From the NCBI RefSeq assembly GCF_001942625.1, contig NZ_MLCL01000062.1, positions 372,001-436,000 of the forward strand: a stretch of DNA of 64,000 bases, in the 5' to 3' direction. The position numbers and the translations under genes were made by a program. Of the stretch, positions 1-8,464 are shown piece after piece. Source of the stretch: Mycobacterium syngnathidarum (lineage in GTDB: Bacteria; Actinomycetota; Actinomycetes; Mycobacteriales; Mycobacteriaceae). Under the pieces are notes generated by a model, which saw nothing but the letters and a program-made list of their open reading frames with translations, was not told the DNA's origin and searched no databases. Each line of letters begins with the position of its first letter. Position 1 is the stretch's first letter.

Positions 1-1644
1 CAGTACCGTCGACGCCCGGTGCGCGACGATGATGCCCGTCACGCCGCGCAGGACCCGGCCGAGGGCCTCGGTCACCTTGGACTCGGTATGCACGTCGAGG
101 GCCGAGAGCGTGTCGTCGAGCACCAGAACCTTGGGCGCTGCCAGGATCGCGCGGGCCAGCGAAAGGCGTTGGCGCTGACCACCGGACAGGCTCATGCCCT
201 GCTCGCCGATCCGGGTGTCCAGGCCGAACGGCAGGTCGTAGACGAACTGCGCGGCCGCGATCTCGATGGCCTGGGCCAACTGCTCGTCGGTGGCATCTGC
301 TCGACCGAGCCGCAGGTTCTCCGCCACCGACATCGAGAACAACGTCGGATCCTCGAAGGCGGTGGCCACCGCCTGACGCAGGACGGGCAGGCTCAGCTCC
401 CGGATATCGCTGCCGTCGATCAGGATCTGTCCCTCGGTGACGTCGTACAGCCGCGAGAACAACGCGGCCAGAACCGATTTTCCCGACCCGGTCGCGCCCA
501 CGAGCGCCAATGTCTGGCCTGGCTCGACGACAGCGTCGACATGGCGTAGGGCCCACTCGTCCTCGCTGTCGGGGAATCTGAACCCGACGTCACGCAGCTC
601 CAGCCGGCCGCCGCGCGGCGGCTGGGACACCGGGCCGTCGACGATATCGATCGGGGCATCGAAGATCTCGGCGATGCGGTTGGCCGCGGTGAACGACTCC
701 TGCGTCATCGACAGCAGAAAGCCCAGCGACGCGATCGGCCACACCAGCGACAACATCATCGTGATGAAGGCGACCAGCGTGCCCATCGTGACGTGGCCGT
801 GGCCGGCGGCGTACGCACCGAAGCCCAGCACCACGATCAGGGTGAGGTTGGGAATGACCTCCAGCAGGGTCCAGAACTTCGCCGAGACGCTCACCCTCGC
901 GAACTGGGTGTCATACAGCTGGGTGGCCTGCTCGTCGAAACGGTCGAAGACGTAATCCTCCCGGCCGAACGCCTTGACCACCCGCAGCCCGAGCGCGGCC
1001 TCCTCGACATGGGTTGCGACGTGGCCGGTCTGGTCCTGCGCCAGCCGCGACAACCGGGTGTACTCCCGCTCGAAGTGCAACACCGTGGCTGCGATGGGCA
1101 CGATGGAGACCAGCACCACCACACCCAGCGGCCAGTACATCGCCAGCAGGATCGATGTCACCACGACGATCTGCAAGGTGTTGAGGATCAGGAACACCAA
1201 ACCGAACGACAGGAACCGCCGGATCGTGGACAGGTCGTTCATCACCCGCGACAGCAGCTGCCCGGACTGCCAGCGGCCGTGAAAGCTCATCGGCAGGATC
1301 TGCAGCCGGGCATAGAGATCCTTGCGGATATCGGCCTCGACGCCCATGGTTGCGCGGGCGACCATCCAGCGCCGGATGAACCACAGCACCGCCTCGGTGA
1401 TGCCGACCGCGACCGCGGCCGCACCCAGTACCCACAGCCCGTGCGGATCCTGGTGGCGTACCGGACCGTCGATCACGGCCTTCGTCATCAGCGGAATCGC
1501 CACCGTCGCGGCCAGGCTGACCACCGCAACCACGACCATCACGATCCAGCGGGCCCGGTACGGCAACAGATAAGGCAACAGCCGCCACAGATCTGAACTG
1601 GTCCGGATCCGCTTCGTAGAGGGGGCGATCGCGGGTTGACTCAC
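1..1644 (-). CDS. ABC exporter half-transporter, degenerate ATP site (3' end cut by window edge)
   Basis: N-terminal six-helix exporter domain followed by an ATP-binding domain; the last codons lie outside the window. Walker A reads GATGSGKS near residue 385, the signature is LSGGQRQR near 487, and the Walker B region reads VLVLDDTLSALD, with Asp where the catalytic Glu normally sits. The H-loop His (VAHRAST) is present at the edge. This pattern is typical of the MdlA-like subunit of heterodimeric ABC exporters. The partner gene lies 36 bp upstream on the same strand and has a normal Glu. The GTG start at 1644 gives a protein beginning VSQPAIAPST. It should sit in the plasma membrane and export an unknown hydrophobic substrate or drug. 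Confidence 0.9.
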   Translation of the reverse strand, partial: MSQPAIAPSTKRIRTSSDLWRLLPYLLPYRARWIVMVVVAVVSLAATVAIPLMTKAVIDGPVRHQDPHGLWVLGAAAVAVGITEAVLWFIRRWMVARATMGVEADIRKDLYARLQILPMSFHGRWQSGQLLSRVMNDLSTIRRFLSFGLVFLILNTLQIVVVTSILLAMYWPLGVVVLVSIVPIAATVLHFEREYTRLSRLAQDQTGHVATHVEEAALGLRVVKAFGREDYVFDRFDEQATQLYDTQFARVSVSAKFWTLLEVIPNLTLIVVLGFGAYAAGHGHVTMGTLVAFITMMLSLVWPIASLGFLLSMTQESFTAANRIAEIFDAPIDIVDGPVSQPPRGGRLELRDVGFRFPDSEDEWALRHVDAVVEPGQTLALVGATGSGKSVLAALFSRLYDVTEGQILIDGSDIRELSLPVLRQAVATAFEDPTLFSMSVAENLRLGRADATDEQLAQAIEIAAAQFVYDLPFGLDTRIGEQGMSLSGGQRQRLSLARAILAAPKVLVLDDTLSALDVHTESKVTEALGRVLRGVTGIIVAHRASTVL

Positions 1645-1680
1645 TGGATCAATCTTCCCATCAGGGGCAAACGATTAACC

Positions 1681-3591
1681 TCATGCCGCGGGGACCTCCT
1701 CGGAGAATTGCGTGTCATACAGTTCGGCGTAGCGACCGCCGCGGGCCAGCAGCTCGCGATGTGTGCCGCGTTCGACGATGCGCCCGTCCTCGACGACCAA
1801 GATGAGATCGGCGGCGCGGACCGTGGACAACCGGTGGGCGATGACGAGCGACGTCCGCCCGCCCAGCGCCTCGGCGAGGGCCTGCTGCACAGCGGCCTCC
1901 GAGGCCGAATCCAGCGACGCCGTCGCCTCATCGAGCACCACCACCCGTGATCGTCCCAACAGCAGGCGCGCGATGGTCAACCGCTGCTGCTGCCCTCCGG
2001 ACAGACGGTATCCGCGCTCACCGACAACCGTGTCCAAGCCGTCGGGCATCGCGGCGACCACATCGTCGAGCCGGGCCCGGCGCAGCGCCTCCCAGAGCTG
2101 GTCTTCTTCCGGAGCCGCCCCGGCGGCGACATCGGATCGAGCGTCGGGTGCTCCGAATAACAGGTTCGAGCGGATCGACTCGTGGAACAGGTGCCCGTCC
2201 TGGGTCACCATGCCCACGGTGTCCTTGAGCGACGCGAACGTCACGTCACGTACGTCGGCCCCGTTGAGCTTGATCGACCCGGAGTCGACGTCATAGAGCC
2301 GGGCCAGCAGCGAGGCGATGGTCGACTTGCCCGCCCCCGACGACCCGACCAGTGCCACCATCTGCCCGGGCTCGGCCGTGAACGAAATGCCGTGCAGTAC
2401 CTCGTCACCACCGCGGTCGTCCAGCGTCGCCACCTCCTCCAGCGAGGCCAGCGACACCTTGTCCGCAGACGGGTACGAGAAGCGGACGTTGTCAAACTCG
2501 ACAGCGACGGCGCCATCCGGCACCTCGACAGCGTCGGGCTCTTCGGTGATCAACGGCACCAGATCGAGCACCTCGAAGACCCGCTCGAAGGACACCAGCG
2601 CGCTGGCGATCTCCACCCGCGCGTTGGCCAGGGCGGTCAACGGCGCATACAGCCTGGTCAGCAGTAGCGCCAACGACACCACCGCGCCGGCCTGCAACTG
2701 TCCGCCGATCGCGAACAGCCCGCCGAGCCCATACACCAGGGCCAGGGCCAGCGCCGACATCAGCGTCAGCGAGTTCATGAACGTCGACTGCAGCATGGCC
2801 GTGCGCACCCCGATGTCGCGCACCCGGTCGGCACGCACCGCGAACTCACGCGACTCATTTTCCGGGCTGCCGAACAGCTTGACCAGCGTGGCTCCCGGGG
2901 CTGAGAACCGTTCCGTCATTTGAGTGTTCATCGTGGCGTTGTGGCCGGCTGCCTCGCGTGACAGCCCGGCCATCCGGGCCCCGATGCGACGTGCCGGCAG
3001 CACGAACAACGGCAGCAGGGCCAACGACAGCAGGGTGATCTGCCACGAGATGCTCAGCATCACGATCAGCGTCAAGGTCAGGGTCACGACGTTGGCGACG
3101 ATGCCCGAGAGCGTGTCGGAGAATGCCCGTTGCGCGCCGATCACGTCGTTGCCCAGCCGGCTGACCAAGGCGCCGGTCCTGGTGCGGGTGAAGAAAGCCA
3201 CCGGCATGCGCTGCACGTGGTCGAACACCGCTGTGCGCAGGTCCAGGATCAAACCTTCGCCGATGTTCGACGACAACCACCTGGTCAGCAAGGCCACCGT
3301 GGCTTCAGCGACCGCAATCACCGCGATGGTGCCGGCCAGCAGAACCACCGTCGACGACGGTCCACCCTGCGTGATCGCGTCGACCACCCGGCCGGCCAGC
3401 ACCGGCGTCGTCACCGTCAGCAGCGCACTGACCACGCTGATCGCGACGAACCCACCGAGAGTGCGGTGGTGGCGCGCGGAGAACCGCCAGATCCGCAACA
3501 ACAGCCGCCGATCGGCCAATCCGCGCAAATCACCGTCGCGCGCATGCGCCTGCCGATACAGCGACTGCCTGGCCACCGTTTCCATACTCAT
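1681..3591 (-). CDS. ABC exporter half-transporter with canonical ATP site
   Basis: A 636-residue exporter subunit: six membrane helices (about residues 40-340) then an ATPase domain. Walker A is VGSSGAGKST near 417, the signature LSGGQQQR near 531, and Walker B VVVLDEATASLD near 555 with the catalytic Glu. It is the likely partner of the degenerate half-transporter 36 bp downstream, together forming an MdlAB-like heterodimer. The reading frame stays open back through the opposing prrA gene to 4227, but that part is antisense shadow. Three in-frame ATGs at 3597, 3591 and 3585 compete and no strong ribosome binding site decides; 3591 (MSMETVARQ) is chosen. It is divergent from prrA across about 100 bp. 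Substrate unknown. Confidence 0.9.
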   Translation of the reverse strand: MSMETVARQSLYRQAHARDGDLRGLADRRLLLRIWRFSARHHRTLGGFVAISVVSALLTVTTPVLAGRVVDAITQGGPSSTVVLLAGTIAVIAVAEATVALLTRWLSSNIGEGLILDLRTAVFDHVQRMPVAFFTRTRTGALVSRLGNDVIGAQRAFSDTLSGIVANVVTLTLTLIVMLSISWQITLLSLALLPLFVLPARRIGARMAGLSREAAGHNATMNTQMTERFSAPGATLVKLFGSPENESREFAVRADRVRDIGVRTAMLQSTFMNSLTLMSALALALVYGLGGLFAIGGQLQAGAVVSLALLLTRLYAPLTALANARVEIASALVSFERVFEVLDLVPLITEEPDAVEVPDGAVAVEFDNVRFSYPSADKVSLASLEEVATLDDRGGDEVLHGISFTAEPGQMVALVGSSGAGKSTIASLLARLYDVDSGSIKLNGADVRDVTFASLKDTVGMVTQDGHLFHESIRSNLLFGAPDARSDVAAGAAPEEDQLWEALRRARLDDVVAAMPDGLDTVVGERGYRLSGGQQQRLTIARLLLGRSRVVVLDEATASLDSASEAAVQQALAEALGGRTSLVIAHRLSTVRAADLILVVEDGRIVERGTHRELLARGGRYAELYDTQFSEEVPAA

Positions 3592-3687
3592 GAGCATCAC
3601 CGTAAAACCTGAACAATTATTGAGGTCAAAGACTTCCCGGGGACTTCCCTGGGTGCCTACGCGATACACCGCCCGCCATCGGGCAAG

Positions 3688-4407
3688 ATGGCGGTTATGG
3701 ATAGCGCAACCGGTGGCATGGCCTCGCCCCGGGTCCTCGTCGTAGACGACGACCCTGACGTGCTCGCCTCCCTGGAACGCGGGCTGCGGCTGTCCGGGTT
3801 CACCGTCTCGACGGCCGTGGACGGAGCTGAGGCGCTGCGCAGCGCCACCGAGACCCGCCCGGACGCGATCGTGCTCGACATCAACATGCCCGTACTCGAC
3901 GGCGTGAGCGTGGTGACCGCGCTGCGCGCAATGGACAACGACGTACCGGTCTGTGTGCTCTCGGCCCGCAGCAGCGTCGACGACCGCGTGGCCGGACTGG
4001 AAGCCGGCGCCGACGACTACCTGGTCAAACCATTCGTGCTGCAAGAGTTGGTGGCCCGGGTCAAGGCCCTGCTGCGCCGCCGCGGCGCCTCGGCCACCTT
4101 CTCCTCCGAGACCATTCAGGTCGGCCCGCTGGAGGTCGACATTCCCGGCCGCCGCGCCCGGGTCAACGGCGTGGACGTGGACCTGACCAAACGCGAGTTC
4201 GACCTGCTCGCCGTGTTGGCCGAGCACAAGACCGCCGTGCTGTCCCGGGCACAGTTGCTGGAACTGGTCTGGGGCTACGACTTCGCCGCCGACACCAATG
4301 TGGTGGATGTGTTCATCGGCTACCTGCGCCGCAAACTCGAAGCCGGCGGCGCGCCGCGACTACTGCACACCGTCCGCGGCGTCGGATTCGTCCTCAGGAC
4401 GCAGTGA
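3688..4407 (+). CDS. prrA: PrrA response regulator (OmpR/PhoB family)
   Basis: The sequence closely matches recalled M. tuberculosis PrrA. The receiver domain occupies about residues 14-125, with acidic residues VVDDD near 18-22, the phospho-acceptor Asp64 in [12 protein letters not shown] (Asp61 in the shorter numbering) and the conserved Lys in LVKPF. A winged-helix DNA-binding domain follows to GVGFVLRTQ. Known role: partner of PrrB, essential in M. tuberculosis and linked to adaptation to infection and nitrogen limitation. The start may be the ATG at 3688 or at 3697; the latter gives 236 residues, the M. tuberculosis length. prrB follows after 37 bp. Confidence 0.97.
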   Translation: MAVMDSATGGMASPRVLVVDDDPDVLASLERGLRLSGFTVSTAVDGAEALRSATETRPDAIVLDINMPVLDGVSVVTALRAMDNDVPVCVLSARSSVDDRVAGLEAGADDYLVKPFVLQELVARVKALLRRRGASATFSSETIQVGPLEVDIPGRRARVNGVDVDLTKREFDLLAVLAEHKTAVLSRAQLLELVWGYDFAADTNVVDVFIGYLRRKLEAGGAPRLLHTVRGVGFVLRTQ

Positions 4408-4444
4408 TGAGCGCTCGCGCGAAGAATCAACGGCCGTAGCCGAC

Positions 4445-5785
4445 ATGAGACCGCTGACCCGGATCTTCCGCCGCACACCCTCGCTGCGGACCCGGGTCGC
4501 GTTCGCCACCGCCATCGGCGCAGCGATCGTCGTCGTCATCGTCGGCACCATCGTCTGGGTCGGCATCACCAACGACCGCAAGGAACGCCTGGACCGCCGC
4601 CTCGACGAGGCGGCCGGATTCGCGATTCCGTTCCTGCCGCGCGGTCTCGGCGAGATCCCCCGCTCGCCCAGCGATCAGGACGCGGTGATCACCGTCCGGC
4701 AGGCCGGGGACGTGTCGTCGAACTCGAATGTGGTCCTGCCCGAACTGCCCGACGGCTACGCCGACACCTACATCGACGGCGTGCGCTGGCGCGTACGCAC
4801 CGTGCAGATCCCCGCGCCCGGACCGATGTGGGTGGCTGTCGGTGCGACGTACGACGCCACCATCGCCGACACCAACAATCTGCATCGCCGGGTGATCATC
4901 ATCTGCGTGTTCGCCGTCGGTGCGGCCACTGTGCTGGGCTGGGTGCTGGCCGCATTCGCGGTTCGCCCACTCAAACGGCTGGCCGAGCAGACCCGCGAGA
5001 TCGAGGCGAGCGACGAGGCTCCCGACGTCGAAGTGCGTGGTGCCAGTGAGGCCGTCGAGATCGCCGACGCCGTCAACGGCATGCTGCAACGCATCTGGTC
5101 CGAACAGGGCCGCACCAAGGCCGCGCTGGCCTCGGCCCGTGACTTCGCCTCGGTGTCCGCCCACGAACTACGCACCCCGCTCACCGCGATGCGGACGAAC
5201 CTGGAAGTGCTGTCCACCCTCGACATGCCCGACGATCAACGCAAGGAAGTCGTCGGCGACGTCATCCGCACCCAGTCACGGATCGAAGCCACCCTCGGCG
5301 CCCTGGAACGCCTCGCCCAGGGTGAGCTGTCCACCACCGACGACCACGTCACCGTCGACATCACCGAACTGCTCGACCGCGCCGCCCACGACGCCATGCG
5401 CGTCTACCCCGACCTCGAGGTGTCGCTGGCACCGTCACCGACCGTGATCATCATCGGGCTGCCGACCGGGCTGCGCCTGGCCGTCGACAACGCGATCGCC
5501 AACGCCGTGAAGCACGGCGGCGCCACGCGAGTGCAGTTGTCCGCGGTGAGCTCGCGCCAGGGCGTGGAGATCGCCGTCGACGACGACGGGGTGGGCGTGC
5601 CCGAGGAAGAACGCGAAATGGTGTTCGACCGCTTCTCCCGCGGGTCGACAGCGTCGCGATCGGGCTCCGGGCTCGGCTTGGCGTTGGTGGCTCAGCAGGC
5701 CGAATTACACGGCGGGACAGCAACTCTGGAATCGAGCCCGCTGGGCGGGGCACGCCTGCTGCTGCGACTTCCCGGCCCGCACTAG
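4445..5785 (+). CDS. prrB: PrrB sensor histidine kinase
   Basis: A 446-residue membrane sensor kinase. A first membrane helix (about 17-38) is followed by an extracytoplasmic sensor of about 110 residues, a second helix (about 148-170) and a HAMP linker. The dimerisation/phospho-acceptor helix SVSAHELRTPL has its His near 240. The ATPase domain shows the N box (DNAIANAVKHGG), G1 box (DDDGVGVPEEE) and G2 box (SGSGLGLALV). It should phosphorylate PrrA. The start is the ATG at 4445 (MRPLTRIFRRTPS), matching the family N terminus; the frame is open further upstream inside prrA. A 12-bp stem-loop lies 18 bp past the stop. Confidence 0.96.
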   Translation: MRPLTRIFRRTPSLRTRVAFATAIGAAIVVVIVGTIVWVGITNDRKERLDRRLDEAAGFAIPFLPRGLGEIPRSPSDQDAVITVRQAGDVSSNSNVVLPELPDGYADTYIDGVRWRVRTVQIPAPGPMWVAVGATYDATIADTNNLHRRVIIICVFAVGAATVLGWVLAAFAVRPLKRLAEQTREIEASDEAPDVEVRGASEAVEIADAVNGMLQRIWSEQGRTKAALASARDFASVSAHELRTPLTAMRTNLEVLSTLDMPDDQRKEVVGDVIRTQSRIEATLGALERLAQGELSTTDDHVTVDITELLDRAAHDAMRVYPDLEVSLAPSPTVIIIGLPTGLRLAVDNAIANAVKHGGATRVQLSAVSSRQGVEIAVDDDGVGVPEEEREMVFDRFSRGSTASRSGSGLGLALVAQQAELHGGTATLESSPLGGARLLLRLPGPH

Positions 5786-5803
5786 CCTGAGCACGGTACG
5801 AAA

Positions 5804-5835
5804 ATCGCCCGCCTCCGATGGTAGAGGCGGGCGAT
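5804..5835. terminator. Stem-loop terminator between convergent prrB and arfC
   Basis: A perfect 12-bp stem (5804-5815 with 5824-5835) encloses an 8-base loop. On the minus strand it is followed by TTTTCG, so it looks like an intrinsic terminator for the arfABC transcript, 13 bp past the arfC stop. On the plus strand the T run is weaker but the hairpin should also protect the prrB 3' end. Confidence 0.85.
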
Positions 5836-5847
5836 CCGTGTGGTTTC

Positions 5848-6471
5848 CTACTTCTTCTCGCGCTGAGACTTGCCGCTGTCCCAACGGTTGAACCCGGCCT
5901 TCTCGGCGGATTCGACGTCGGCGAACCAGATCTCGGCAACCGTCACCGAGTAGGACGGGCTCTCCGGCGAGTGATAGAGCATCGAATCCTCGTTGCCCTT
6001 GATCAGATACCCCCTCGGCGTGCCCGCACCCGAGACCCGGACCGAGCCGGCACCGTACGGTGTCTCCTCGACGACCTCGACGTCCTCACCGGCTGCATCG
6101 TCGGCGGCCTCATGAGCACCACCGCCGGAAGCGAACTTGGCTGCCCCCGCCGCCCCCGCCGCGCCGGCGGCGGCCGCACCCGCCGCTGCGGCACCGGGAC
6201 TGGCGGCCTTCGGCAGCTGAGTGGTGGGCTCATCACCCGTACCGGCCTTGGGCAGCTTGGTCGTAGCGTCATCGCCCACAGCCGTTGCGCCTGCGGCAGT
6301 CCCACCGGCCGCCGCGGCCTTGGCGCCGGCGCCGGTCGTGGTGTCCGGGCGGCGCCCCAGGGCACCGTAGACCGGCACTTCCCGCTTGACCCTGCGCAAG
6401 GTCAGCGCCAGCGTCAACACCAGCCCGAGCACGAAAGCCAGGGCCATCAACCACCAGTTCACATCACTCAT
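5848..6471 (-). CDS. arfC: ArfC channel accessory membrane protein
   Basis: A 207-residue protein, third gene of the operon equivalent to Rv0899-Rv0901. It has one N-terminal membrane helix (about residues 5-25), then an Ala/Gly/Pro-rich low-complexity stretch (about 40-115). A conserved C-terminal segment follows, containing [18 protein letters not shown] and [15 protein letters not shown], as in the 'sunset' domain of ArfC. In M. tuberculosis arfABC (ompATb operon) supports ammonia release and acid adaptation. Its ATG overlaps the arfB stop in an ATGA, so translation is coupled. The low-complexity part is longer than in the 175-residue M. tuberculosis protein. Confidence 0.88.
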   Translation of the reverse strand: MSDVNWWLMALAFVLGLVLTLALTLRRVKREVPVYGALGRRPDTTTGAGAKAAAAGGTAAGATAVGDDATTKLPKAGTGDEPTTQLPKAASPGAAAAGAAAAGAAGAAGAAKFASGGGAHEAADDAAGEDVEVVEETPYGAGSVRVSGAGTPRGYLIKGNEDSMLYHSPESPSYSVTVAEIWFADVESAEKAGFNRWDSGKSQREKK

Positions 6472-6623
6472 CGGCCTGCTCCAATCTCACGTGAGCCGGG
6501 CAGTTCGGCGAACGCCTGTTCTTCACTGGTGGGCTTGACGGTCACCACGGTGATCAGCCAGGCAACCAGTGACCCCACCACGAACGCGAGCAGATACCAC
6601 AACCATTGGATTACGAAGTCCAT
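6468..6623 (-). CDS. arfB: ArfB small membrane protein
   Basis: A 51-residue protein starting [14 protein letters not shown], with a single hydrophobic helix (about residues 4-28) and a short charged C-terminal tail ending GSREIGAGR. It sits between arfA and arfC as Rv0900 does (50 residues there), 11 bp after the arfA stop and overlapping arfC by 4 bp. GGGAGA lies just upstream of the ATG as ribosome binding site. Known role: part of the ammonia release facilitator operon; the molecular function is not established. Confidence 0.9.
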   Translation of the reverse strand: MDFVIQWLWYLLAFVVGSLVAWLITVVTVKPTSEEQAFAELPGSREIGAGR

Positions 6624-6634
6624 GTCGATTCTCC

Positions 6635-7687
6635 CTAGTTGACCGTGATCTCGACGCGGCGGTTCTGCGCCTTGCCTTCGGGGGTGTCGTTGCTGGCGAT
6701 CGGATTCGCCGAGCCGGCACCGGACGACGTCACATGGTCGGCCGGCAACCCCTGCGAAACCAGATAATCTGCAACGGCTTTGGCGCGGTTGCCGCTGAGC
6801 GGAACGTTGATCGCGTCATTGCCCGAACTGTCGGTGTAACCGGTGACGGTCACCCGCGCGCCCTCACACGACTTGATCTTGTCGGCGACCTGCGTCAACA
6901 ACTGCTGCGATGCCGGCGCCACCGCGAACCCGTCGGTGCTGAAGTTGATCGGAGTACGAAGCAGCGCACTCACATCGTCCTGCAGCGCCGCGCAGGGTCC
7001 GGGGGTACCGCCGGGCGCACCCGGTGCACCGGCCTCGGGCGCCGGAGGTGCGGGGGCCGGAGGTGCGGCAGCAACCTGAATGTTGTTGACGACCTTGATG
7101 TTCGGCCACGCCTCTTTGGCGGCCGCCTCGACCGCGTCGCGCACCTCCGCCGACGGCGCGGTACCGGTGAGCGTCAACCTGTCCCCGTCGATGCTGAAAT
7201 TGAAGTCCGGAATACCCTCGGCCGCAGCGTCGAAAACCTTGCCCAGTGCCGACACATCGGGGGTGTTCACACCCGGACGCAGATTGAGATTGTCGACCAG
7301 ATTGACGTCCGCGCCGAACTTTCCGCGCAACCAGTCCAGCAGTGAGGCCTTGGCCGCCGCGTCCGGAAGATCACCGGTGAGATTGAAGTCATTGCCGTTA
7401 CGGGAGATCGACAACGGTGCGAACGACAGATTCGGCAAATTCACGTTGGGTGCGTTGACGTCCGGGGCATTCACGCCCGGAGCGGTCAAAGTCGCCGTGG
7501 GATTCACATCGGGAAGCGTCAGATCGGTGTCCTTGTCCGAGCGGTCGAGCCCGCCCCATCCGATCAGCCCCAGCAACAACGGAACTGCCGCCAGCGCCAA
7601 CAACCAGCCCACACCCGGTGGTCGTCGATATAGCTTGGAGGCTGTTTGCCAGCCGGTGATTGTCCGAGATTCGTCCGAACTCGACAT
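6635..7687 (-). CDS. arfA: ArfA/OmpATb peptidoglycan-binding channel protein
   Basis: A 350-residue homologue of M. tuberculosis OmpATb (Rv0899, 326 residues). A cytoplasmic N terminus leads into one membrane helix (about residues 27-46, GWLLALAAVPLLLGLIGW). Repeats rich in Asn/Val/Pro (about 55-90) and a BON-type central region (about 90-215) follow. The C-terminal OmpA-like domain (about 235-350) contains VTGYTDSSGNDAINVPLSGNRAKAVADYL and ends NRRVEITVN. Known role: envelope channel/peptidoglycan-linked protein needed for ammonia release at low pH. First gene of arfABC. Confidence 0.95.
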   Translation of the reverse strand: MSSSDESRTITGWQTASKLYRRPPGVGWLLALAAVPLLLGLIGWGGLDRSDKDTDLTLPDVNPTATLTAPGVNAPDVNAPNVNLPNLSFAPLSISRNGNDFNLTGDLPDAAAKASLLDWLRGKFGADVNLVDNLNLRPGVNTPDVSALGKVFDAAAEGIPDFNFSIDGDRLTLTGTAPSAEVRDAVEAAAKEAWPNIKVVNNIQVAAAPPAPAPPAPEAGAPGAPGGTPGPCAALQDDVSALLRTPINFSTDGFAVAPASQQLLTQVADKIKSCEGARVTVTGYTDSSGNDAINVPLSGNRAKAVADYLVSQGLPADHVTSSGAGSANPIASNDTPEGKAQNRRVEITVN

Positions 7688-7770
7688 TTTTGGGCACTCC
7701 CTGAAGTCGACGAACAGTTATCTACAGCAGCGAAACAGGTTGACGGTAGCAGTAAATGGAAATCAACGGT

Positions 7771-7798
7771 TAGGTTCGGCCAATACTTTCCGAACCTA
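7771..7798. terminator. Stem-loop downstream of the FKBP gene / upstream of arfA
   Basis: TAGGTTCGG at 7771-7779 is perfectly complementary to CCGAACCTA at 7790-7798, with a 10-base loop. It starts 9 bp past the FKBP stop on the minus strand and lies 84 bp before arfA. There is no T run after it, so it is either a U-poor mycobacterial-type terminator or a protein-binding palindrome in the arfA promoter. Confidence 0.5.
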
Positions 7799-7806
7799 CG
7801 GAAACG

Positions 7807-8169
7807 TCAACGGACGCCGAGTAGATCGATGACGAAGATCAACGTCTTTCCCGAAAGTCGATGTCCTGAACCCGCAGGCCCATAGGCCTGGGCAGGCGGA
7901 ATGACGAGCTGGCGACGACCGCCGACTCGCATGCCGGGAATTCCGTCCTGCCAGCCCTGGATTAGGCCACGCAATGGAAATTCAATGGACTCTCCGCGAT
8001 TCCATGAGCTGTCGAACTCCTCGCCGGAGTCGTATTCGACACCCACGTAGTGCACCTCGACAGTGGCGCCGGGCACAGCCTCGGGGCCGTCACCGACCAC
8101 GAGGTCTGTGATGACCAATTCAGTAGGGGCAGGGCCATCGGGAAACTCGATGTCAGGTTTTGTACTCAC
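7807..8169 (-). CDS. FKBP-type peptidyl-prolyl cis-trans isomerase
   Basis: A 120-residue single-domain FKBP. Family motifs are VEVHYVGVEYDSGEEFDSSW, EFPLRGLIQGWQDGIPGM and RRQLVIPPAQAYG, ending KTLIFVIDLLGVR. It catalyses proline isomerisation in the cytoplasm; no signal peptide is present. The GTG start at 8169 (VSTKPDIEFPDG) matches the usual N terminus, although the frame is open 39 bp further. It is divergent from the DUF2630 gene with only 31 bp between the two starts, so the promoters must overlap. This gene is not recalled at the equivalent M. tuberculosis site. Confidence 0.92.
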   Translation of the reverse strand: MSTKPDIEFPDGPAPTELVITDLVVGDGPEAVPGATVEVHYVGVEYDSGEEFDSSWNRGESIEFPLRGLIQGWQDGIPGMRVGGRRQLVIPPAQAYGPAGSGHRLSGKTLIFVIDLLGVR

Positions 8170-8200
8170 CTGATCAACGGTAGTCCGGCAGACTGGTTGT

Positions 8201-8449
8201 GTGGCCAAAGATCAGGACATCCTCGCCGAAGTTCACCGGCTCGTTGCCGAAGAGCAGGAGCTCCGGACCAAACTGCAGCGGCGGGAAATCGACGAAACCG
8301 AAGAACAGCAACGTTTGCGATCACTGGAAGTCGCCCTCGACCAGTGCTGGGACCTGTTGCGGCAGCGCCGCGCGCTGCGCGAGACAGGTCAGGACCCCGG
8401 CCTGGCCCAGACACGCGGGGCCGACGAAGTCGAAGACTACCGAGGCTGA
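8201..8449 (+). CDS. DUF2630 small coiled-coil protein (Rv0898c-like)
   Basis: An 82-residue protein, MAKDQDILAEVHRLVAEEQEL at the N terminus, predicted almost wholly helical with heptad-like charged repeats up to LRQRRALRE. It matches the DUF2630 family and the position of Rv0898c. Start is the GTG at 8201. Function unknown. The next gene starts 15 bp downstream on the same strand, so the two are probably co-transcribed. Confidence 0.85.
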   Translation: MAKDQDILAEVHRLVAEEQELRTKLQRREIDETEEQQRLRSLEVALDQCWDLLRQRRALRETGQDPGLAQTRGADEVEDYRG

Positions 8450-8464
8450 CCGGCCGGGCGTGAC

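Noticed and set aside
3592..4227. Upstream extension of the ABC transporter frame
   Set aside because: It is antisense to prrA, and the extra residues are not like a transporter N terminus.
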